NCBI GenBank assembly: GCA_028554755.1
Contig: JAPTOF010000003.1
Span: forward strand, 23,310,501 to 23,374,500
Direction: 5' to 3'
From: Cordia subcordata
Taxonomy: Eukaryota > Streptophyta > Magnoliopsida > Boraginales > Cordiaceae
DNA length: 64,000 bases
Positions 15,590 to 27,700 of the stretch are shown piece by piece (within the stretch, counting starts at the first letter, position 1; the number at the start of each line of letters is the position of its first letter). Below the pieces are notes generated by a model. It searched no databases. It had not been told where the DNA came from and worked only from the letters and a program-made list of their open reading frames with translations. The translations under genes and the position numbers were made by a program.

Positions 15590-16612
15590 GTTCTCGACAG
15601 TTCTGGAAGCCAAAACCAAAAGCCAGTCCACTCATGGGGTGCAAACCAATGGCACCAGTTTCTCAACCCGGAAGTAAGACACTGGATTCAAGTCCTTGTG
15701 GTGTATACACTCTTTGTCCTCTTTTGCACAGCCAAGTGCTACCCTCCTGGGAAAACTATTTGAACAAAGCTGGAATTGCATACTGCTAGCATCCCTTCTA
15801 CAACCATTGGCTTTCCCATCCTTGTTCCCTTTGCCCTGTACCTCTCACGAGCCATAGATTACTCTAACAACCACTGCCTAAGAAGCCCACCTTCTGCATT
15901 GATCCTTGCAACAGCATATATCTTCCTTGGCACACTTCCAGCAGTCGCAAAACATATTATATGCAGTTGGGCTCCTATACCTTCCTGTCTCAACTTACTC
16001 CCTCATCAGTGCGACTCAGCTAGCCTTCAATACTTTCTTCCCTCTCTTTCTCAACACACAAAAGCTAACCTTCTTGATAGTTAACTCCCTGGTCCTCACC
16101 ATTTCTTCAGGCCCCCTCGTGTTCAACAGTGAATCTGAACAACCTGTAGGGATCTCAAAAAGGAAACAATTAATAGAATTTTCATGCACTCTCTCAGCTT
16201 CTTCTATATATCTTATTGCTATCTCTTGCACAATTATTATTCCAGAAAGTACTGAAAAAGGAAACTTTCATACAGCGATGACTATTTGCAACTTGTGTTA
16301 TCACAGTAAAACTCATTGCTGGTGGACAGTGGATGAATTTGAGAAATGAGATGGAACAGTTTGAACTAAGAAAGACTTCATATGCAAGTATTGTGGCATC
16401 AATTTCTATCGCTTGGCAAGTTTTCTCGATTGGTGCAGTGGGCTTGATTTTCGACGTCTCTTCCCCCTTCAAGGTTATTGGCCCTGTTACTTTGCCAATT
16501 GTTCCCGTTTTAGCAGCTATCTTGTTCCACAATAAGATGGATGGGCCCAAAGTGGTCCCCATAATGTTGGCAGGTTGGGGGTTCACTTCCTATGTCTATG
16601 GTGTTAATTGAA
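15590..16612 (+). pseudogene. Purine permease pseudogene (tandem paralogue)
   Basis: Reading across frames recovers the same order of motifs as the gene at 11666-13144. These are YTLFVL near 15700, IGFPILVPFALYL near 15820, ALILATAYIFLGTLPAV near 15895, LLYLPVSTYSLISATQLAFN near 15975, and GAVGLIFDVSSPFK to GWGFTSYVYGVN near 16430-16610. At least three frame changes separate them (near 15770, 15950 and 16320). Two segments are missing: the loop before YTLFVL and the QRIIKKENF-type region. It is clearly a decayed tandem duplicate. Confidence 0.85.
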
Positions 16613-17238
16613 CCATAAAAATTCTAGAACAAGTCACAGAAAAGCCCATGATGAACAGATAGCTTCCTCACAGAAATAATACGTCAATGACGAAATGAAA
16701 TTATCAAGAGATAGAATGGTACTCAAAATTTCTTTATTATCAATGAGTAAAAATTTTATCATTGGTACACATCACTCATCCTGGAATTGTTTAATACAAA
16801 CACATCACTTCACCTTTCCAGTCAGCATTTTCCTTTTCTTTCCCATCAGCAACAAAAACAGTACACCTTTTCAATATATCCTTCTTTAAACAATGAGTAT
16901 AATATAAAACATTTCTCACACCCGACAAGTTAATAACATCAAAAATTATAAATGTGATAAAAACTCATAAAAATCCATTTATTTCTCAGCATCCACTGGG
17001 AGATCACGTAAGGCACATCAAGTAAAAATAAATAAATAGATAAAAATTGGAAACAATTTAACAGGGTGAGCAAATGTATGATGCATATGGACCCTTGACA
17101 TCCTAACAGCAAATCTATGCCACAGATTCAAAAACTCTCTCTCATTGGTGTGCAAGTCATGCGTCATGGACCGACTGATGGCGTAGAAGAGGAGGCATCA
17201 AAATTAGATCATTTTGTAGCAATTGCAGAAAGAACCAG

Positions 17239-19625
17239 TTACATAAGACAACCCACATAATGAGCTCGAGGGTATTTCCTTTGCAGTTGTGGCCATTGCA
17301 CAAAAAGCTGGTCAGCCATTCGAAGTTTGTAAAGAAGCAAGCCACTTACGGATAGCTTTCTCACTCTGGCTATGCTCTCCACATAGAAAATAGACGACCA
17401 CCTGATTCCAAACACCTGAAAGTACAATTATACAATGTTGAATGAACAACGAATCTCATATCAAGAGTTGAAGTGCGAAGACACTTTATTTCCCATTTGG
17501 TTCTGCTGATTGAGAGTATTTAGAGGAGTGAACAAGGTGGGAGCCCAACTTTAACACAATTGACAGGCACCTTGACCATTTTACTAAGAAAATTATCATA
17601 CAAATAAAGGTGGAGTTCAAACCTTGAACATGAATGCAATCGCACAGAGAGGTATACAAGTTCCAGGTCCATTGCATAGAATCTGAAAAAGGAGTACATC
17701 AAAGAGGAAAATCAAAGCACCACTAGAAAGGAATTTTAAACTGCTACATTCATAGGGATAAAAATGAGGAAATATATCATACCACTTGGGGACGAATCTT
17801 AATCATCAACCACAATGCATGAGCAATAGCAATTAAAGTTGTTCCAATGGAGGTTATATAAGACTGACCGACCTCTCGACTGCGGTATATCTGCATGTAT
17901 TGAGCAGTTCCTACCAGCTCAACACCTGCCTAAAACAAGAGAAAACCATCAGAAGAATCCAGAACAGGTACACATTCTCTCATTCTTTCTGTCTACGCAT
18001 GAGGAAACAAAGAAATACAGCAAAGAACAATAACATTAAGAGAATGACCAGGAAAAGCATGCATAGTTCATGGATATACACATCCAAGATTGTTCAAAGG
18101 TTTTAACATACATATCCCAAGTTCTTCCTAGCAAAGAAGAGTATGATTAGGAAGAGCATACATCACAGTAAATGGCCATACATATCTGAGATTCTTCACA
18201 GGTTTTAATATACATATGCCAAATTCTTCCAATGTTTTGATATACATATTGGCGTTTCTTCAGGGGTTTTAACGGAACCAGCATATATACTCCTCACAAG
18301 ACATAGATTATGCTATCAAGTTCATTATCACATGAAAGAATTAATATGACATGTTTTTGTGTTGAAGTTCACAATTACGACAACGAGAAGCATGAATCAG
18401 GAAGCCTTTTTTTTCTGTACAAACCCCCCACCCCCAACCCACCAACCCCCTGTCCCCTACAAGATTTGAACCCAGTTCATCAATCCTAAGGGAGGTAGTC
18501 TCAATTGCTTGAGCTACCCCCTAATCCCCAGGAAACATTGTTTGTCTCCTTTAACCAGTGGTCAACATTGGGTCTATGGAAACACAGAAGCACGTAACAA
18601 AATGGAAATTTTCATGGTGAACTATTAATTGCATATATATTGCATCCTTAGAAACATATATTGGTAAAATTAAAGCAATAAACATATTCTGCATAACAGT
18701 CTAGCATGAGTCTTTCATCAGCAAGCAACCATCACAGGCTAAAGGAATCCAAATCTCTCTACAACCCACTCTCAAAAACTTACGAAATTAATTCCAACTT
18801 CTGAATTAGTGATGTCAGTTTGCTCTATGCTATGTTTAGCAATTAGATTGGAGAACAAAAATACTTGCAATCCAGAACATTCAATAGAAACTAACTCGTT
18901 TCAATAGTACTTTAAGACTACATTCACACGGCATTAGAACATTTTCAAAATAATTTACAGTCCGATCTAAAGAAGCCTACCCAGAATTTTACATTTTAAT
19001 CTAGCTTGCATATTATATTCCCAATGAATTATAAATGCCTAATGTTTCACATTTATAAACAGCATAGATATTATCCTTGAATCAAAGAATTAAAAATCTC
19101 CTCCCAGTTATAAAGACGCACAGTGGACAAACAAGAAGACAAATGTAAAAAGAAAATTATTCCTCAATGGAAGTATTAATGGAAAAAAATTCTACAAATA
19201 CACAATATACCTCCTGAAGCAAAGAGTTCTCAAACACTTGTGCCTTTTGCAGACTCATGTTATCAGTGGCCGCAGCAATGTAATACCTCGGCTTAAACCT
19301 ATCTTTTTGTAACACTGCTAGAAGATTTAGCATTTCTGCAGTGTGCCCCCCTGCAATATCACAATCAAACCTGTTAATACAACAACATCCCAACAACAAC
19401 TACTAAAACTCGAATAAAACGCACTTGCATCCAGCACACACCTGATCCCAGTACAATGAGGGTACTAAGCGGCCGTGGCTCTTTGGATCGACCAGTGTTA
19501 CTACTCCGGTACATAACATAGACAATTCGAATCAAGATTATGGTAACTGTACCAATGATTAGGGGAATGAGAACATCCGATGCTGCCACAGAGGAGAAAC
19601 AATAGCTATTGCTTTTCTCCATCAC
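17239..19625 (-). CDS. ALG14: UDP-N-acetylglucosamine transferase subunit ALG14 homologue, 235 aa
   Basis: Membrane anchor of the ALG13/ALG14 enzyme that adds the second GlcNAc to the dolichol-linked oligosaccharide on the cytosolic face of the ER (N-glycosylation). Five minus-strand exons join in frame: 19625-19442, 19350-19211, 17929-17783, 17682-17623, 17415-17239. They total 708 nt. The product has an N-terminal membrane segment (LIPLIIGTVTIILIRIVYV, about residues 16-36). Next is the glycosyltransferase-B loop GSGGHTAEML split over exons 1 and 2, then YITSIGTTLIAIAHALWLMI, ILCNGPGTCIPLC, YVESIARVRKLSVSG and a C-terminal KYPRAHYVGCLM. All are characteristic of ALG14. Start chosen at the first of two adjacent ATGs. 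Intron 2 (about 1.3 kb) carries a SINE-like insertion. Identification is firm. Confidence 0.93.
18407..18530 (-). mobile_element. tRNA-derived SINE-like insertion in ALG14 intron 2
   Basis: The minus strand reads like a tRNA head. A box-like GTAGCTCAAGCAATTGAG (18499-18516) and a box B GGTTCAAATC (18465-18474) are followed by a G-rich stretch and an A-run (T-run at 18407-18414 on plus). AGGAA lies on both sides (left near 18399-18403, right near 18530-18534), possibly a short target duplication. The fold and length do not fit a functional tRNA. Confidence 0.55.
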
Positions 19626-19795
19626 ACGTTTCCCTGCATTACAGTAAAATCAATAACAACTCAAAATCAAATCCACAACAATTAACATGAAAAAATGAAA
19701 ACAAAAATCTTCACCAACCCTTATAAACATTGCACTACCTAGACTTGTAGATGCTTGAAAAGATACAACGACACGCACATACACACACTACATGG

Positions 19796-19796
<1 letters not shown>

Positions 19797-19847
<51 letters not shown>

Positions 19848-19848
19848 G
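19797..19848. repeat. CA/TA dinucleotide microsatellite
   Basis: About 18 CA units, then about 7 TA units, upstream of the ALG14 start codon. A G-run lies nearby at 19881-19893. Confidence 0.95.
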
Positions 19849-20447
19849 TTGGCTTTGTTTACAAGTAATGCTACATATCGAGGGGGGGGGGGGGAACAAA
19901 ACAAAATGAGTCCGACCCTTTTCCATTTCCGCATAGAGCTAGAGTTTCGTATACCCACCAACAAATATAAAATCAACAACAATATTTTACATAATCAAAG
20001 CCATGTAAAGATATTGATATATGTATATTACACTTAAGTGATAGTAAAATGAATGAAAAGCGTACCTCAGCTGCAATTTTTACTTCTCCTTTATTGTTTA
20101 CACCGTATACCAGGATGGATTGTTGTTGGCCTTCTTGTTCTTTTGAGGTGGTCAAATTGTCAGCTTGTTGAAGCGTGGCTTTTATTATACGCACTGTTGG
20201 ATTTTCTCCGTTGTAACCGGGCCGGGCCGAGACACCATAGGACGAATTGGGTCAAATTTGGAAAATGGTGAGGATCTAATCACAAATTATCCTGCACAGC
20301 TTGTGAGGGTGTGTATTTGTTGGTTGTTCACTATTCCACAACTCCCACAATTATTTATCCAATGAATATTTGTTCCGTGCTCCCACAATAATTTGTTTAG
20401 TACTTTGTAACTATTTATTTAACGATACACTTTATATCTAATTGATT

Positions 20448-20783
20448 TGGATAAATTATACAAACAGTCCCTATATTTACAGTATTTGACACTTAAATCT
20501 CTTATATTTTAAAACGATCATCTTAAATCTTTAACTTTCATTCTCGTTACATCATCAATTCTAAGCCTCATTTCCATTAAAAATTTAACAGTTTGTCGCG
20601 TAAATCGCACATCATGGTATTTTGGCCCGAGCTAAAACCGTTATTTTTTTTAAGGAAATAGGACTTACAACTAACGGTGTTTGTGTGAGTGAAAAATAGA
20701 AGTGTAAAAGGATCATTTTGAAATACAGGAGACTTAGGCATCAAATATAGTAAATATAGGGAACTATTTTTGTTATTTATCCA
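20448..20783. mobile_element. MITE with about 75-bp TIRs and 7-8-bp target duplication
   Basis: The left end (TGGATAAATTATACAAACAG) and the reverse complement of the right end (TGGATAAATAACAAAAATAG) match. Pairing continues through CCCTATATTTAC and on for about 75 bp. ATTGATT flanks both sides (20441-20447 and 20784-20790). The end sequence and direct repeat suggest a Mutator-like or hAT-like non-autonomous element. Confidence 0.7.
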
Positions 20784-20823
20784 ATTGATTCCTCCCCCGG
20801 CAAATGTTTTGGGAATAGAGTTA

Positions 20824-20920
20824 GAGGGTGTTTGACTTTGCTTATAAGCACTTAGAAAAAAATACCTTTTTTACTATTTATGTACTTATAAGCACCAAAT
20901 AAGCAAAACCGAACACCCTC
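20824..20920. mobile_element. Tourist/Harbinger-like MITE, 97 bp
   Basis: The inverted ends GAGGGTGTTTGACTTTGC and GAGGGTGTTCGGTTTTGC (right end complemented) are bounded by TTA on both sides (20821-20823 and 20921-20923). That is the PIF/Harbinger target triplet. Two internal CTTATAAGCAC words are shared with the related copies in this window. Confidence 0.75.
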
Positions 20921-21927
20921 TTACTCTTTCTTTTTACCCATTGAAGAGTAAATCTTTTTCTCTCTCTATATATATATATAAACAACAACTATATGAGCCT
21001 GATCATAGTGTCGTGTAGTGATTTTATATCAATAGAAATGAGTGTGTGGATTTACCTGTGACACTGCGAGTGTTATATATTTTAATTTTATATTTTATGT
21101 GATTTAGATAGATATTTAATTAAACGTGAAATAGTTTTCCAAATAAAATAATTTATTAATATGAAATATATCTTTTTAAATTAAACATTTATAAAATTTA
21201 GAATAAAATAAAATAAAAATTAAGAAATTAGTTTTTTATTTTTATTAATTTGTTAATAATAAAAAATTAATTGTTGAAAAAATAATCTAAATATTAAAAG
21301 CACTAGAAAATGAAGAAACACTTACCGAAGTATCAAACTGAAAGAAGAAGAAAAAAGTGGGACACTTGCTAACAAAAAGAAAACTCTATATTACCATTAT
21401 AAAAGCATTGGAGAAAAGAAAGAAAAAATAATCACGGTATTCCATGTAATGCCCCAACTTAAATTTACATTGTAAATAATATGAAAAAGGTTAAAATTGA
21501 AAAGTAACTTATATTTTTTTATCAATTATTAAAAATTAATGTTAACTGTTAAAAAACAAACGAGATTCTAGAACATTGAAGAAACAACAATGGATGCCAC
21601 ATGACTTTCTACCTAAGCATTAAATAGAAAGATGAACAAAGCTCACCCTATCATCAGAAAAAGAAAAGAATAGCACACATGAAAAAACACTATTTTGACT
21701 GTTATACAGATCGCGCAATGCCACAGGTGCCCATGTTTTTCGTATTTAAGTTTTGTGTGATAATGTAACTTCTGAAAAGTCGGGTATAAATTTGTCAATG
21801 ACATGCATCGCCTATTAAAAATCTGAAAACAAAATTAACTGTTAAGGAAAGAAATATAATATTAAAAAATTAAAAAAAGCAACTAATAGTGTAACACTCT
21901 CTCACTCGATTTTATATGAAATTTGTA
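20921..21927. other. AT-rich spacer, no gene seen
   Basis: Low-complexity AT-rich sequence with no protein-like frame. A TA run lies near 20967. Confidence 0.4.
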
Positions 21928-23718
21928 TCAGACCTTGTACCGTGTGCAACGTGCACATGTGAGTGCTATGAAATCATGTGCTATATAATGTGTTTTTTCT
22001 TCTTTTTTCTTTGACTACAATTCTACTTTTTTCTCCTCTGTTTCATAACAAAAACTAAATCTAACAAAATTCTAAATACAATTTTTCAATTCAATTTGTT
22101 CAACAACTCAATAAAGATATAAAATCAAAATCGTAACTCAATTTAATCAAAATGACCGAAGCAACAACGTCCAAATAAATAGAAAACATCGAATCTGAAG
22201 CAACAATGTCCAAAAAAATAAAAAAAATCTATAACTTTGAATTGTGAGTTATGAACAAAAATATATAAATCTGATGAAGCTTTTCATGAACAAACAGATA
22301 TTGAATAATGAATAAATAATTCTGATAGTTTCAACCAATTTCAATTATAAACAGATATCTTGGTGAATAATATGCTACTAAATAAATAAAAATATGCTAC
22401 TACTATTGAATAAAAAATAATATGTTACAGAACAAATAGTTATAGAATACTGAATAAATAATAATAAGCTACAGAACAAATAGTAATAGAATGTTGAACA
22501 AATAATAAAAGTCTACTGAAAAATAATAAAAATGCTACTGAACAAACAAATACAAAACATTGAACAAATAATAATCGTCTACTAAACAAAAATAATTATG
22601 GAATACTGAACAAACAATAATAGTTTATTAAACAAGCAATAATAAACTACTAAAATGTGTGTGTGTACACACACAACCATCAGAACCAATTGTCACAAAT
22701 ATGACTAAACAGAGACATAGAGAAAGAGAAAATAAATACAAAGAAAGAGATAGTAGAATGAGAGTGAAAACAGAGATAAAGAAAGAGATTGAAGAAAGAG
22801 AGTGAAAAAAGAGACAAAGAAACAAATCGGATAGAGAGAGAGAAAAAACAAAGATAAAGAAAGAAATCGTGCACATGACTCTTTGTGTTTTTTTTTTTAT
22901 ACGAAAGACAGCGTAAATGAGGGTGCACCTTATTGAAAGTGCACCTTATAATTTGTTGATTTATATGCATTTTATAATTGGTTTGGGTTCAATACTACTC
23001 ACGAGTTTAAATATTTTGGACCAGTTAATTGAACTCAATGGATAAAGATGCTGGTTTCTAGTATCCAAACCCCTCAGAAAACCCACCCACCAAAACTCCC
23101 AAAACAACCCTTCTCCCACCTCCACGATCACTGTCGCTGTGACCTGTGGCGATGGCAACGCCACCCTTTCAAAGCACACCCTTTCTAGCAGCCATCATTC
23201 TTGACATTTTTGATCCTCGTCCTCGTCCTCATCTCCTTCGTCTTCCTCTTCTCCTCCTACTTCTCCTACATCTCACAATTACTTTCCCTTATCTTCTCCC
23301 CAATCCCTCTTTCACATTCTACGCCTTAACCTTAACTACCTCTGCTACACCCTCTTTGTGCTCTTCTTCACCACCATCCTCACTTTCTTTGGCGTCTGTT
23401 TCCTACCTAGATCCCGATCTGGGTGCAAGGAGTTGAAAAATGCGCTTGAGTTCGATTTGTAGTTGCGAGCGACAAGTGCTTAACATCAAAAGAGAATAAG
23501 GAGAAGAATAGGGTTAAGGAAATAGGTAAAAAGAACACGTTTAGTTATTTGGGTCTGGGAAGAAGAAAAAGTGGGAAAAAAAATTAAAAAGCATTTCTTA
23601 AAGTACTATTTTGACCTTTAAAAGATAGGTAAAATGATGCTATAGCCCTAGATTAGAGGAAAACCACTTATGAATAGTGCTCAAAAAACCCATGTTTTCT
23701 TTTATATATTAGTAGAGA
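21928..23718 (-). mobile_element. Candidate non-autonomous Helitron, 1791 bp
   Basis: On the minus strand it starts TCTCTACTAATATATAAAAG, a typical plant Helitron 5' end, preceded by host A. It ends with the hairpin TGTGCA-CGT-TGCACA (21943-21957 on plus), an 11-nt spacer and CTGA followed by host T. TC at the 5' end, a 3' hairpin about 11 nt before CTRR, and insertion between A and T are the Helitron rules. No Rep/helicase is present. It contains a purine-rich tract (22700-22870) and a GC-richer gene-like fragment (23152-23440). Confidence 0.65.
23152..23440 (+). pseudogene. Possible captured gene fragment inside the Helitron
   Basis: Base composition is higher in GC than its surroundings, and a frame opens with MATPPFQSTPFLAAII. 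A one-base shift after that point gives a strongly hydrophobic stretch (FLILVLVLISFVFLFSSYFS) that looks like a membrane segment. This suggests a first exon of a host gene with a later frameshift. I do not recognise the family. It is cut off at about 23440 and runs opposite to the Helitron. Confidence 0.35.
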
Positions 23719-24740
23719 TGTATAACGATTTGGTTGTGTCATAGTAAAAAGAAAAAGAAAAAGAAAAAGATAAGTTGTCAAAATAAAAGTCTAGTACTCA
23801 GCAATTCTTTATCTTTTACATTTATTTTCGACAAGTTAAATTGCTATGTTTTTAAGAAGTACTTTTTAGTCCTTTTATTTATTATTTTTTTTCTTGTAAT
23901 TAGTCGTTTTTATTAAAACAAAAATAAAACATAAAGGATAATAATTATTATTGACTATAGATGTTAGAAGTAAGTCTATTTTAGAGAATGAATAAAATAA
24001 TAATAATTTGGTATTATAATTGTATGTAACGGTTACAAATTACTGTGCAAGGATTGCGGCGGGGGTAAGGCTGAAGAATGAGAGACACTCAATAAAAAAA
24101 TATTTCTTTTTTCCTTGACCGAAGAAACATATGGTCTTCTACTTTTGGCTAGAAAAAAGTATAGTCTTCCACCGCTACTTAAAATCTTGTGTAAGGTGAC
24201 AAGTAGTTTTTTTGCGTTGATTAATTTGTGATATTTAAAATAAAAAAGATATCTTTTGAGAAAATATTTTCCTCCAAATATCCAGTATATTAAAAAATAA
24301 TTTTAGTTGCGACCTTTTCACGCAACATTCAAGACGGCAGCATATTGAGATTCCAGAGAAAGCATTTTAACGATGGGAAAAGAAACTCCCATGTTAGTGG
24401 ACCCCACTCCCATCCTCGTGTGAAACCCACCACAACTATAGCGATCACCATCAGATCAAGATAAAACCGGCCCAAATGGTTGCCACGTGTCCAGTCCACA
24501 CACCTATATACGAGTGAGTATAAGTAAATTTTCCTTCGTTTAGAGGATTCGTAACCTTCTGAAAGAGCGAAGATAACAGAACAGTCGTACACTTTCTTTT
24601 TGTGACACACACACACACACACACAAAAGGTGCACAATTAATCCTTGTTCCCAAGTAAACCGCTTTGTTCCCTTCACTTTACACGCACTATCACACCTTA
24701 TCTGTGTGCGCGGGCGAAGTACGGCTTGTTGTGCTCCGCA
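23719..24740. other. Spacer and 5' leader region of the starch synthase gene
   Basis: AT-rich sequence up to about 24300, then more mixed sequence leading to the SS4 start codon at 24741. A CA microsatellite at 24605-24625 probably lies in the 5' leader. No gene was seen in the AT-rich part. Confidence 0.45.
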
Positions 24741-27700
24741 ATGGAGGCTAAGCTATCGACGTTGTTTCTTAGTCAAGGGTGGTTTGGGCAAAGGCTTCAC
24801 TACATGCATATCAAGAAACTGCGTTGTTGTCCTCCTCCTTCCCATCGTTTGCACCCTGCTTCTTGCAAGATGCGTCAGCGCAATTTCAGGTACTAGCTTC
24901 GTCAAAAAAGAGAAGCTACTACTGTCGCTACACGAAAATAAACTTATATGCTACCGTTATATGAAGCTTCATTTATCACGGGTGTCAATCTAGTGGGATA
25001 TGATGATTACGTATGTTATTTTATAATGAATTGATGTTCCTTTTCGTTCTGTGTTCATTTTATAATGAGTTAATTGCTCTTTTTATCAGAATATATGCAT
25101 GCTTTTTGAATTGATGATGCAATGGAATGGTATGATTAAATCTGAGGGATGTTTTCATTTCCCATAATTACACTGTTTTGAGAATGGCATTTTAAGAAAA
25201 GAGAATGACATTTAAAAAAAGAATGTCGGATTCTCTAATATTGTCCAGCATTCAGTATAGAACGTACACAAATGTAAGAGTCGCTTTATAATCTCTTGTT
25301 CCCTCATACTGCTTAGATGGGTTTAAGGATTTGCGCTAGTTGATTAACTTTATTGTGGTGTGAGGATAATACTTGATTAAATTCAAAATGGTGCCAGACT
25401 GATAGTTAGATTTGGGTACACTATCTAAATGGAGCAGTATTTGTCTCCAAGAGGCTGCAAAAAGTCGGGGCATTTGCATTTGTAGATAAGAGACTATATG
25501 GGTTAAAATGGGCACTTCCAGAATTTTTTTTTGATGAAGTTGCACGTGAGAATTAGCTAGACCTTGCAGGCCTGGATGAAGTGTTTAATGTAATGGGCAT
25601 AATATTTACTTTTTACTATCTGTGCATATGTTGGGCGTTGTTGTTAGTCTGGATGAAGTGTTTATGTGGTAGTGATTGTTTGCTGATTTGGTTATTATTT
25701 TCCATGTGGTCTTTGTTTATTGCTAATTGAATGGTGATTTTTCTTTTTAGTTTTCATCATTTACATATTATGCAATGTATTTAGAGATTTAAGAAGTTAT
25801 CTAATCTGACAAACAAGTTTCATCCTTCTGTCTTTTTCAATTGTTTTTGATGTGGATATGTGACTTTCTATAATTTTGGTTGATTGATAGAATTCATGAC
25901 AAGTGGATCTTTCTTTGTTTGTTATTCAAATTTACAGTAGCTTAGGACCTCTAATTATGTTGTCTGAGAGAATCTAATGCGCATGAGTTGCATCTATATT
26001 GCTACACTGGATGGATTAAGATGATGACTAGCTATAGAACTGAAAACTGTATAGAGGATATGAAATTTGAAGTTTCATGTAAGCATAGTTCTGAATTATA
26101 CTTTCTAATATCATCAAAATATTATGAGTATTTGTCTCACGCCTTGAGCCGAGAATCCTGGGCCCATGAGTGCCATTAGTATTGTATGAGTAAGAAATAA
26201 CTATTTGGGATTAAATTAACTGGACCAAGATGGTTACCCAAGTTATTAGTTATTTCCACAACACTCACTTAATAACCACTCAAATATCACTTCTAAAAGT
26301 AATGTCCCACATCGATGTGTTGTAATGTCCCAAATTGATATGTTGTAATGTCTCAAATTGATATGTTGTAATGCTTACAAAAGGAACGGCTCGAGGCATG
26401 ACAATCGGCCTTTGCTGGGTGTGGTATTTTGATGGATCAGTGAAACAGAATAGCTCTTTTCTTCTGTCCATTGAGTTCTTGAGTGTGTGTCATTACTATG
26501 GTTGAATAGTGACAGTATTAAGGCAAAGCTGATTAGGATGTTAAACTTCTCGAATTCTGTGTTTGAATAGTGCCTGAAATAATGCAAGTTCTCCTTTTCT
26601 CCTTATTCATTTGTTTTTGCTTCAATAATCACAAGATGCCAGTGCCTACAGCCAGGATCAACCTTAAGCCAGTATCTTTTTGCGCTTGTTATAGATGAGC
26701 TCACTAGTGATGTTCAAGATGAAATGCCATGGTGCATGCTATTTGCAGATGATATTTTTCTGGTGGATGAGTTTAGAGAAGGTGTGAATGCCTAGTTATG
26801 ATTTTAGCTGGAGACTTTGTAAGCGAAACGGTTTAAGTTGGATTCATAAATCATCGATATACTGAATGCTAGAATGAGGAAGAAGTTAGATTGGGCCAAA
26901 AAAATAGGAAAGAATATACTGAAAAGGCAAAGTTCAAATATCTTGGTTCTATATCCTGATGGAGAGATTAATATTAATGTTGATCACAGAATCAAAGTTG
27001 GGTTGGCTGAAATAGAGAAGTGTGGCAGGAGGCTTGTATAATCTGAAAATATCTTTTAATTAAAAGGAAAAATTACAAGATTTACATAAAGACCAAACTT
27101 GCTGTATGATTTGGATTGTTGGACGGTGAAATACCATCAAGATGTTAGCAGCTGAGGTAGGAAGTTTCAGATGAATGTGTAGCAGGGCTAGGAAGGAAAA
27201 GTTAGAAACAAGATGATGATGAGGGAGAACTATTTGAGATGGCGAACATGTTAGGACTTAGGAGGTGATTGACAGAGGCACCTAATAGGTAGTCTTGAAG
27301 CAATGGAGATCATACACCTTAAACAGAAGAAGACTTAGAATAAGTTAGATGGAAATATTAAGGCCATATTTCATGAGCATGTGTTTCACAAGTAAGAAGC
27401 TTGGTTTGGTTTGGCTTAGACACGTGGCAGTATGCATCAGTTGATAGCATATTGGCATAACTCTGACTTAGTTAATCTTCTACCTAGGCTTGCTTTTTCT
27501 TGTTTCAATTGATATTGCGAAGCTGCGGTGTTTCTTTTGCGCATTTTACGGTTATTAGTGTGGCATACTGTTGATAACATAAACTGGAACATATGAGGAT
27601 GTATCATCTTGATTTTACTCGAGCATTTTGTTGCTGGCACTTGTCTATTAAGTTTGATGTGAGATATGTCTGGAGTAAGATGTCAACTGCCTCAAGTTTG

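Noticed and set aside
18407..18530. A tRNA gene on the minus strand
   Set aside because: The A and B boxes are recognisable, but acceptor pairing and length are wrong and it has an A-tail. A SINE-like insertion fits better.
19735..20037. Open frames across the CA/TA repeat
   Set aside because: Products of the dinucleotide repeat (Cys-Val or Thr-His runs).
22628..22970. Ser/Leu/Phe-rich open frames on the minus strand
   Set aside because: They translate the purine-rich tract inside the Helitron. Low complexity, no gene features.
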